This document shows, piece by piece, positions 49,401 through 61,400 of a DNA stretch of 64,000 bases. The stretch comes from Branchiostoma floridae. Its lineage: Eukaryota; Chordata; Leptocardii; Amphioxiformes; Branchiostomatidae. The stretch lies in contig NC_049979.1 in NCBI RefSeq assembly GCF_000003815.2, forward strand, positions 14,987,459 through 15,051,458. The letters are read 5' to 3'. The position numbers and the translations under genes are program-made. Numbering within the stretch: the stretch's first letter is position 1; each line of letters begins with the position of its first letter. The notes below the pieces were generated by a model that saw only the letters and a program-made list of their open reading frames with translations, made no database searches and was not told where the DNA came from.

Positions 49401-52400
49401 AGGGGGAAGAAGAACAAGTCGGTCATGTTCAGGGACTCCAGCTCCGACAGTATGGGTCAGTGTCTCTTTATTTTGATCTTTTTTTAAATGTGCAGATAGT
49501 TGTAATCTGTGAGTTTGTTCTGCCTTCAGAATCATTTTGTGTTAAAGTCATGATTCTGTTTTTGCATGTTATGAAGTGTTCTGGAAACACTATTTTGTAT
49601 TACAAAATGTATAATTGTTTGCTTGTATGTTTGTGTAGATACAGATAAGAGTGACCCCTCCAGCCCCCGACACAGCACAGACAAGCTTCACTCCTCGGGG
49701 TACCTCCACTTGGTGTCCTGTGGCTCTAAAGCACTCATGATGCAGACCTGGGTGGACACTTCCACAGGCACACTCACTTTCAGGTGCAGCTAGAAACCAT
49801 TCATTGCCTACATTGGACATCCACATTGTACATTCACATTGTACATTGTACATCTACAGTATTTTACATTGTAAATATGTCCGACAAAGTGTGATTTTTA
49901 AAAATGAGGTGTCTTACCAATGCGCCTGGGGAAACTGTTATCATTGTCATCCAAGGACTATACTTAATAGAAGGTGATAGGTCAGCCCTCCCTCTGTGTG
50001 CCAGTTGTGCAGACAGGTCTGACATGAACACTTCCATTGTGCAGATTGAGTGGTGATTAAGTGGTAAATGCTTGCAGGGTGAAGGGACCATTCATTTCAA
50101 ATATTTGAGATGTGAAAACCATGCCCCAAAGGACCTCAATTACTATGCACCATTACATACTATAATGGCAGGTAAATACTTTTAATTGCTTTGCCCCCAT
50201 TGGAACCTGCCCATCGGCAGTATATGCTTGTATAGTGCAGAAATTGTGTCATAACAGACTTTGCATGTGCATATAAATATGCTGTTTGATCTATCATCCA
50301 AATAGTCGTTATCACTAGACCACTGTAACACCTGTTGTGTTTTCCTCAGGATCTGTGTGGACCCAGATGACGGTAAGCAACCCGGTACTCTAACGGAGAC
50401 CACCTGCCCCGGCATGCTGGCCTGTGGACAGTGGCAGCATCTCTGCCTGTCCTACTGTGAGACTATGGACGCAAAGAATGTCTTTGGCACTGTAAGCCTG
50501 TCATTGTTGTCTCCATTGTTGTAAAATAGTATAATCTAAGACTTTAGTTTTTTCCCTCCTGTGAAACATGTCTTTTGCAAAAGACAAGGCTGTATACACC
50601 TTGAACGTGATCCAGTTTTTTTTATGGCCATCAAGTTTGTCAGAGCTCATGTCAAGTTCTTTTTCAAACACTGACCCTGTTGACCGTGTTGTTTGTAAAG
50701 TTGAATGTTTGTTCCTCCCAGATTTCCCTGGTGGTTGACGGACACCTTGAGCGGGAGGTGCTGCTGGAGTACACCCCGCCACCCAGCAAGAAGCAGAAGC
50801 TGGCATCACAGGCTCCCAAGATGCACTGCCTGCTGGGACACTGCACCCAGAGTGACCACGCTCACACAGGAACCTGGAGTACAGGCAATGTCATGGTGTT
50901 CAATGGTGGGTTGGTATTTCTTCTTTCATGTCATGTCCTTATTCACAGTAACCCTAATTTTTTCAGTTTTGCATTGAATATCTAACTCATAAAGTTATTC
51001 ATTCCATTAATATTTCCTAAATGCTCATCACTCCTCGATTCATTTTGGATGTTTTATATTTCAGATATTCTTCAGCGTGACCAGGCATTCCAGTTGTTCA
51101 GCCTTGGTCCGGATGCAGGGTGCCTGAGCCAGTGCCGCTGTGCCTGGGAGCCTCAGAGCGTGCCCAGCCTCATCACTAAGGAGGCGCTGCGAGCAGGCAT
51201 CAGGGAAGACCTGCTGACCGGGCAGAGGAGCCTGAACATCAACCAGATCAAGGTGGGACTGCTGTCTGCTCATCAGAACTTTTTTGTTACAGCAATGGAC
51301 ATTTCTAGATATCTTGTAAGTTTATTCCACATGTTGCATTGACTGTTCAAAACTAGGAACTCTAAGCTCAGCCTGGAAAAATGACGTTGTTACTAGAAAG
51401 GGAGCAATGACCGACTACCTTGTTTTGAACACAGCTGGCATAGGGAGAAATTTTTCTGGGTTCACTGACCTCCAATGATTGTGTTTGATGGCAACTAGTT
51501 AGTGAACTTTGGAAACATTTAGAATGGTCAGAGATGGAATGTATACATAGGCAATAGTTTAGAGTGCATTAACCTAAGAGCTTCGAATTCCCTCGGTCAA
51601 TACATTCATAACCAATGCTGTAATTATACTGTTGTCCAGTAAAAGGCAACGATGTAGAACTTTCACACTCTTTACATTGAATAACTTTCCAAGTTTAAAG
51701 TGAGCAATAAGTGCTAGTCACTTGGCAACAGTAACATGTAAAGGAAATATGTGCTGTCACAGTTCAAGCACATGTGCCAGACTTTGGACCTACCAGTTTC
51801 GTCTATGATCTCATTGTCTGTGACTCCTTTCTGTGTGAGGTCAATATCAAGACTGCCTGGCATTTCCTCACTATTTGAAACTATCTGCTCTGCATTTCAA
51901 GAGCTGCGAATTGCACACATGTGACCATGTGCATCACCAGCTGCATGGAACATGAGATGGTGTAGAAATTGTTTTTCAAACCACATTAGCCACAGCCAAG
52001 TTTGAACACTATACTTGCCAGTTGTTGGGCCATGAGGAATTTTGCTGAGAGTATACCACACAAACACATGCAGGCACGAACAAAAATAGTTCCCGATCTG
52101 TGAATCTACCTCATACCAGCTGTGTGTAAAATCTGGACATAGAATGGGAGGGAATTCCTTTTGGCTGAAGCATGACGTATAGACTTTTCTGGCTTGTTGC
52201 AGATTTTAGCTGGTACAAAGGAGAACAAGGGCCAGTCTGTTGTTTCACATAGCTTTCGGATGGTAACACGCTGATGTTAAAAGTGGACCAAGCAAATAAA
52301 AACTAAAATTAACATGTTTTGTCTGAAAGTGCTTGATTTGATTTGATTTGATTTATTGAAATTGCAAACAGTACAATACAAGTGGGTCACAGACAGCAGT

Positions 52401-55400
52401 ATGCTGGTGTCGTGGCCCACACATGAATAAATTAATATAGCTTTCTTATTTTTAACCAGTTTTAACCAAGTACATTGTACAACACTAAATGTCAAGATCA
52501 AAGCAGTCATCAAGTTTCTTTGAAGCAAATGTCTAAATCATTCTGTTAATCCGTCTTGTAGGAAAACCTTGTTGCTGTGTACAGTCCAAAGACCCCAGCC
52601 ACCTTCAACTACTACAGCAGCTCAGCACCCCCCACTCGCTCCCTCACAACCCTCCTCACCAAGGACCATCCTGCAAGGAAGATTAGCGTGGACCCCTTTC
52701 TGGAGACTCCTGCTGCTTTTTCTGTTACTGCGGTAACAGAGCTGCAGACACAGGTAGAATAATCTATCATCAGTTTCCAAAGTATTAGATTCAATTGGCA
52801 ATGCCCAAACAACATGGACATTATAGCAAGAATCTTCATTCTGAAAGAAATTCATATCTCTTATTTGACCAACTAGGCAAATATTTTGGTAATTGTAGTT
52901 GCAAATAAAAATATGTATGTTTAAGATAGTGTTTAATGTACTGGACAAGCTTTTCAACCAGGTAACCATTCAAATGCAATAGTGTAACATTTTGGAAAGC
53001 AATATTTATATAAAACCAATCATTCTTTCATATACCCAGGTACACAGGGGTCTGCAGAATGCAGTGCATGAAGTGGGAGGAGTTGGAGTATTCCTCTTCC
53101 TGTACGCTAAGGTTAGTTTTTAGGGACAGAAGAAAACCTTCCCTTTCTACTTGATTTTCAACTTAAACTGACACCACTTACACATCCTACCATGCTAATC
53201 TGATGTCCCCCATCCTAGGTTGTAGAGCTGAGTGAGGATGAAGAGACACAGGCACAGGCCCTCCATCTGCTGTTCTTAGTACAGCAGCACAATCAACGTC
53301 TGGCCAAGGAGTTCTCTGACATGGATGGGTGTCACCTGCTGGGGAGGGTGCTGCTGAAGGACAGGTGTAAAGTTGGCTTTCATACGCTGAAGGTAGAATT
53401 TCTTTTTCTTTTGAAATGTAGATAAAGATTCTCTTAAGTAGACCAACTCTAATCTGATATGGATTCGGAATTTGGTGCAATTACTCTTCATCAAATTTTA
53501 CAATATTTTGAATTCTGACAGATGACAAAATTTACCATCATATAAATGAAAAAATGGTGAAATTGTTGAACCTGCCATTTTCACTGCAACGCTGTTGTTT
53601 TGATCCCCTTGATCAGGTCTTGCTGGATGCTTGCTGTGACAGCAGCGTGATGGAAGTGTCCACCAATGCCACCTACAGCATCAACCCTGAGTCAGACGCT
53701 ATCATCCAGGACACCACGGTGGTGTCTGAGCTGCTGCTGGCCTGGCAGATCTGGCAGCGTGCAGATGTCACTGTGTGGCAGGCACTTCTCACAGTGCTGG
53801 AGACCCTCATCAGGGACAACCACCCGCACCAAATGTTCAACATCAGGCAGCTGTTGTCCATCAACATTGTGTACAAACTGCTGCAGACCTGCCAGGTAAG
53901 TTCTACTCACCCACATTGTGTACAACTGCCGTAGACTGTCCAGGTAGATAGACAGAACCTCTCAGATAAAAAGTTAAACATGTACAAATGTATCTTTTTG
54001 CAGCCACTCTTTTAGATGAAGTGTCATAATAAGTTTCAGCCTTGCACTGTGTATCTTTTACAAAAGGTGTGTAGCCAATCAATGTGTATTTATCCATCAT
54101 TTCCAGGAGCATCAAAGCGAAGACCTCCCCTCCCTACCCCCTGCTGTTTGCCAGTCCTTTGTTTCTATAGTGCAGTGCACCCTGGGATGCCCTCCCGATT
54201 TGAACCTGCTCACCGCAGTCTGCGACTTTCTTCTGGCGGTGCACCCAGCCATCAACACGTTTGTCTGCCACGCCCCGTCCAGCTTCTACTTCACTCTCCA
54301 TTCAGGTTTGTCAGAACTCTTATGCTTCTTTTCTGCATCACAATAAGTCAAGCAGCACAACTGCATTATTCTTCATGTTGATAACAAGCATATAAATTCT
54401 ACCTGTACTTAACAAGTGATTCAGGTAAGATATGGAAGACTGTATGCTGCATAGGCCCAGGTTTTCACTCCCCCACTTGCTGGCTTTGCCCCCAGGAACT
54501 CACCAGCAGTACATGCAGAAGCTGTTCCGCTCCCAGTCGTCAGGCATGGTGACCGGACAGGAGCAGCCCTCTCCCAACCCCCTGTCCAGCAGCACCCCCC
54601 TCCGTGCCCTGGACAAGATGAAGAGGAACTCCCTACATCAGGGCATCATCCCTGAGGAGCAGACAGCCACATCTGACTCAGACTCTGGACGCAAAGGTTT
54701 GGCTTTCATATTGAAGCTTCTCATGGGAGAAATTCTGTTGTTTAAAATAATGTTGAAGTCAATAGAAAGACTGTTGTTACAGGTGAATTCAGAATCCAAG
54801 TAGCAGTCTTACGTAACAAGGATTATACTTGTTTGTTGTGTAATGTTAGCTCTATTCTTTATTTTGCCTTGCTGTAGTCCACTCTGCTCAGTCAGGCATG
54901 CTGAAGACGACTGGCATTGTCCGGAGCAGGAGCATGCCCAACTCACCTGCAGTGGTCAGACGACGGATCAGGAAGAAGTTGTCCTTTGAAGACGGGGGTC
55001 CCAACATGGCAGCCAGGTCAGACTCTGACAGTTCAGACAGCAGCGGCAGGGGAACACAAGAACTGGCCAACGGGATCATGTTCACACTCAGCTCTGAAAT
55101 TGCTGACGGACACCTTCGTGTGGGGAACTTACATGACGACAGGAGCAGACATACGTATGTCTCCTTTCCACTTGGCAGCTACGACAAGGACGAAAAGATC
55201 GGCACAGAGGGATCAAACAACTTGGAAAGTGGGGTGGACGTTGACACGGGTAACGAGCCTGCTCATGTGTCAAGACAGAGCACGCCATCTGACCAGGACT
55301 CCAACCCTGAGGCTGACCAGGCCATGCAGGATGCCCTTAACGAACTTCCCTCCGGACAGATAATATCCGACGAGGAAGATCAGAGAAGTAGAAGCAACTC

Positions 55401-58400
55401 CGAGTCCTCCCTAGATGAATGGGAGAACCTCCCCCACCCAAATTCTCCACTTTCCCTGGCTCTGAACGCAGCCCTGAAAGACAAGGGCCAGGAGAGCAGG
55501 CAGGTGCAGCAGGAGGACGGGGTGGCCATGGTGTGCACCGGGCTCCTCAACCTGATGTGTGGGGTGTTTGTCACCCTGCCTGACGCCATGTTGGACCAGG
55601 TGATGGGCAACATCCTGAAGCCGGAGACGCTGGTGGTGCTGGCTCATCACCACTCCTCCAGCATCAGGACCGCCATCATCAAGGTCAGTGACCTATCAGT
55701 GAATTTAGTCTATATTCACGATACTATCTACCAGTCTATAGACTATACAATCTACCAGCCTTGGGTGTATTCATCTCCACTAGTACAGTGAATAGTGAAC
55801 CTTATGAATACCTCAAACACCCTTTCAGTTACTTAATCAATCAACAAAATCAATCAGGCAACGGTCAACTAACTAGTAGATTGGCTATACATGTACAACC
55901 AGTGAATAAGCCAATCAATGAACTGACCAATACACGACTAACTTAATTAGTTGGTCCAGGGATTAATTTAGTTGTTTCTGTTCCAGTTGCTGGGTATCTA
56001 CTTCCAGAGGGCCAAAGAAGAGCAGTTCAATGCCTTCATGAAAGTGCGGGGTTTCTTCCTGCTGGCCAATCAGGTATGCTCATTGGTCAATGTGTGACCT
56101 GGAGGTTCTGAAATGTAAATTGACTTGAGAGCCTTTGTCCCTCTTGCCCAGAGTCTTGCTAATTTAAATTGAGTATGTGGAAAACCTGTTACACATTGAT
56201 TAGAAATAAGTTGAAAAATAATATTTTGAAACATCATTAACCATCTTTGTTTGGCATGTTGATATTAGTATTACATCAAATAAACTGACAGAATTGCTTG
56301 TACCAATCTGTTCTTCACTTTATTTGCTTATTTTTTCTAGCTCCACCAGCACAGTGCCACACGAGAACTGGTGGAGGCCTGCCTGTCTGTCATTGTGGGG
56401 AAACCTGTGGGGCTGGATGAAGAGTAAGTCACTTTTCCTCTGCTAAACTGGTTATTAAGGTGTTTTCATTGGCACCACCACTGCTGTCTTTCAACCAAAA
56501 TTTCACCACTATCTGGCAGTGTTATTCTGAGTGAACAGAATACTAAGTGTACAACCAAACCTTTCAGGATGTAGATTAACATCATTTTGAACCTCTCTGT
56601 TGCAGCATTGATGTTGGCTGTGTACAGCACATGACAGGATTACAGCAGCACACAGTGGTGCCCCTGTTGGCCCTGCTGGAGAACTGTATCCACGACACAG
56701 CAGTCTGCCACAACACGCTGTGCGTGCTCATCCAGCTGTTTGAGAGCAGCGAGGTCATGGCCGCCATCATGATGGAAAACGGGCTGGTCTGGGCGCTATG
56801 TAACGTCATCTCGGCCATAAACAGCCCTCAGATAAGGTCAGGACAAAACACAGGAAATTTATGGGGATGCAAGTTTTTTTTGTGTGTATATTTTTATTCT
56901 GTGTTAAATATCACAGCTACATGCGTGCATGCATGGTGGTACAATGATTATCTGTGTTTACTCTAATTTTTTATATCACACCTGTCATACATGTTAACAC
57001 TGATGCTGTTGGTAATGTTTGCATTAGTCCCATATTGTACTGTCCTTTTTTTCTTTCACAGTCTGGCACCAGAGGACCAGCTGCTGCTGGTGGGGGATGT
57101 GCAGCACTTCCTGGCCTGTGTGGTGGTGCGAGCCTGCAGCATGACGGGTGTGCAGAACTTCCAGGTGCTGGAGGACATGGTGACCCTGCTGGGCAGGGTG
57201 GAGGACATGCAGAGGGACAGGCACCAGGAAGGTCAGTACTAACTCATTCATTAGATCTTTATCTCAGGCTATACAAACCTGACCTCAGAAAAGGGGTAAG
57301 CTCATTTTGTGACAATTATTGTACTCGTCTGTTCAGTAATTTTAGGACAGCTGGCAGTTCTCTAGCTCTAGTTCGTAGCGACGTTCTGTTACTGGCTTGC
57401 AAGCCGTGATGTCCTCTAAGGACTTGAAAACTCACTCTGAATTACATGCCTGAAAGTTGAAGTATTTGATTGGTACTTCCAGGTTCCCAGTCAGTGGCAG
57501 TGGAGAGGGTGCGGAACATTCAATACCACCTCCTGCAGGCCGTTCTCAGCTACATAGAGGGCGCTTTCAACGACACCCTGGATGAGCCACTAGTAACCAT
57601 CTCCCTCCCACAAGTAACAACAGCAGAACCCAACAGCAGAGATCAGCTGGGCAGGAGGCAGAGCTATCCACCAGGTATAGCACAATTTCCTGCATGCATG
57701 CATGCAGTAATGTGAGAAACTCTGACCGGTATGTTGGCCATAGTACCATTTCAGAAGATGAAGAAAGTAGTTACAGTGCAGTACTGGGACAAGGGCTAAT
57801 CAATTCATCATGCTGATGTTTGCAGATTACTTACTACAAACCAAACCAAACGTATATGTTTCTAAATGAAGAATGTTAACTGCAGTTTTTGAATGTTTCT
57901 GACCATTGTAAAGCTGGAAATGTTGTAAGTTTAAATGAGATGTTATAGATGATCAGCAATCATGATAGAATGTTGCACTCACATTTTTCTCCAGGTCTTG
58001 GTGACATCCAGTCCCCTCCTCTGTCTCCGACCGCTTCCCTGTCTCCTCCTCTTGCCTTTCCCCCGCTCTACTCCCTGGAGAACAACAACGACAGCTTGAA
58101 CCTGTCCGAGTCAGGCAGCCTTCCATCTGGCCTGCGGCAGGGAGAGGGAAAATGTCTCGGCCTGGACAGCAAGCGTAGATACTCCGCCCAATCAGAGACG
58201 ATGGTCTTGTCATTGAAGAGGAGGTCCTCAGCAGTGGAGATGCCGGTGGTCCCGGGCCGTGAGGGAAGCACGGTAACAGAGGGGGAGATTGTGCAGAGGA
58301 TCCAAAGGGTCTGTGTTCTGGCAGTCAACCTGTTGTCTTTCTCAGGTATGGGTCCATTTGTATGTCAAAATATGGATACTTTATAATTATAGTGGGTCCT

Positions 58401-61400
58401 CATCATTCAAATTGATAGTTTTATTCAATGCTTGGAGTTACGCTTAGTGTGCGTCGAGGATGAGTGAGAAAGAGGCTGAGGTGTAATAGCTCTAACATAA
58501 CCAGCATTTTGTGTAAGTCCTTATAAAAGTCTCCTTATTATGAAGCTAAAATGCAAAACAGGCATAGGTGTGTGGCTTTTGAAGGATGTCATTTTTGAAA
58601 TCAACTCAGATTTGTCGAAAGTACATGTACTGTATTCAGACATGTTGAAGTACTTATAATGATTCTGCTGTCGTCTTTTCCACAGATCCAGGCCGGAAGG
58701 GAAAGGATTCCCTGCACAGGGTTGACTTCCTGGAGCCCATGTCCTCTGAACCGTCCACCATGCTGACATCCGAGCGGGAGTTCACGCGGTCACTGTTCCA
58801 GCTGATGCTGCGTGGCGTGGCCTCGACCCTGGAGAGCAGCCGCGGGGCGTCGCGCCGACGCTGGCACCGTATCATGTGGTCATCTCGGGACTGCATGCGC
58901 GTGCAGCTGGGGCGGCTCATGGTCCACATGATGGGGCCGCGGCAGCCGCTGGAGCAAAGGGTCTACACGCTGAAGGTTGTCCATGAACCAAACAGCAAAC
59001 AGATCCTGAACACTGTTCTACACACCAATCTATCTGTAAGTATGGATGGAAAGTTTTAAAGATGTAATGTGACATCATTGTCATGTACATGATGTAGATA
59101 TATGTGGAGAAGGAGACCTCAGCCAACCGTTCACACTTACGCCACATCTTCAGAAAAGACGCTGGAGCCGCATGTTCCCCGTTTAGGAACTTTATTCGAA
59201 CCGACACACAACAAACATGTTTCGCCGTGTGGCTTCCTCAGTGTTATGGGCTCGAATGAGCATAGTACAGCATGTCCCCGCTTTTATAGGCCTAGTGCAT
59301 ACTAAACTGACCAAGTGCAGGGTGCCCTAGGTGGCTTAACCAATCACAGTACAGCAAGTTAGTGCAGTCTGCTCTAGGACTGGCACATAACATGACCTCA
59401 GTTGACCTTTAAACATGACTTCAGCTATTGTTCTAGAACAATCGTATTTGTCATAAAGTCAATAAAGCAAAATAAGAGAGTCCAATGTTGTTTCTAGTGT
59501 TACGATGCCCTTGCAGCTTTGCTGACTCTTCTTGCTCTGGCGTTGAAGCTCTGGCGTCTCAGCGCTGCAGGCTTTGGTAACAGTGGCGACGTCTTCAGGC
59601 TCTCTTCGTTTGCTGTGAAGTCTTGAGCTATGATGGCTGGGCAGTGGTGCTGTGCTCGTCTTAGGCGGCGATGTTTTTTCAGCTTCTTCTCTTGTATGAA
59701 GTTCGTTGGGCTAGTGATCGGGATCTCCTCTGGGTCCGGAGTTCCAGAGCGATGCTTACCGGCGAAGTCGATCCATTGAGAGATCATTGTCATGTACATG
59801 ATGTATTATTATGATATTGATATGTTATTATAATCTGGATGTGATGTCCTTGCACAAAGTCTTGTCCAGAACAATATAGACTGATAAAGATAACATCATA
59901 ATGTAAAATATTATGTAAATGGTCAGAATATTAACATTTGCAAATCAATAAATGAAAGTAGAATCTACCTCTTAACCAAAAACATTCAAATCATTCCCTG
60001 GTCAAAAATGTAATTGTTTCCTTACCATTCCCAATATTCCATAATGTTAGGTAAGTCATTGTCAAGTTTACCCAGTGTTGATCCCTATAGTATGCTGCAG
60101 CAGCATCTGTGTAATAACACCTTACCTGATATTCCAGCATGGGCAGAAGGTGGTGGTGTACCTGTACTACCTGCTGTTCTACCATAAGGACCGGCTGAAT
60201 GAGAAGGAGAGAACAGCAGGGAAGACCCTGATGCGACTGCTGGACCAGATCAGCTTCCAGCCCATCCCACTGGGGGAGCTCAGCCCAGAGACACTGCAGA
60301 GTATTGACGAGGTAGACTGTGTTTTAAACTGAGCTAGGGAAGAGTGCAACTAAAATCTCATTCAAACATATCAAAAATTATATCAAGTCAAGTGGCCTTT
60401 TTGTGGAAACCAGTAAAAAGATTTTAGTAGGAGCATGTTTCCACCTTCCCATTTTCCACCTTCTAATTGATGATAAAACCTAGTACATCACAGCTTCTTA
60501 AACTTCTGTGACAGTCTAACACTGGACAATGCATGTACAGGTATGTCACATAGATAGTTACTGTAGATCTGGTTACATTAAATGTTGTCTTGTGTCTTTT
60601 TTCTCTTGTGTCTCTGTGTTTCTTTTGTCAACAATTAGTTTGGTTTATTGCAGGATCAGAAGTCTTGGGACAAAGATGAGAAAAATGCCAAAACCTCCTG
60701 GAGAAAAAGAAGAATCACCATCCAGAACAAGTAAGCACCTTCTCACTTCCATTGTGCTGTTAGAAGCATGAAGAAAATTTCACTCTCAGTCTTCTAAATG
60801 GCAGGATCAAGTTGTTGATGACATGACTCTCAAAGAACTTTCCTAGTATGAACAATATGTCCATTCCTGTTTCCACAATCTCAGGTTGATAAAAAGCACC
60901 GGAGAGCTTGCCAAGCAGATCTCCTGGTTTGCAATGGAGGTGACTCAGGCTGTGGTCCTGTCCCAGAACATGGAGCGGAAGAAGCTGCTGGAACACATGA
61001 AGGAGAGCATGACACAGGACCTGAGTGTGCGCCGAGCCTGGCACGCCCTCATCCAGCAGCTCACACACGAAAGGTCAGGCACCAGGTGTCATTTACACAC
61101 CTGGATTTTCTTGGCTTCAATCACACACAACCTGATTAGATGGATGCCATCTTCTTAAGTTAAAACCCAAAGTTTTATACAGTAGCAAAAACCAGAATTC
61201 ATTTTGTGGTAGAACAAGACATATATACAGCAGTCTGCTTCACATAGTTTATTCATCAATTGTCATGATTTTCAAAAACCAATGCAAAGCAAAACAGAAT
61301 TTTCAAAAACGTTTCCAGCCTACAAATGGGGAGACTATTAACACACATTTTGCTCATGAAATTCACATTTGCATGTCCTTCCAGGGCAGTGTGGTTCAAT

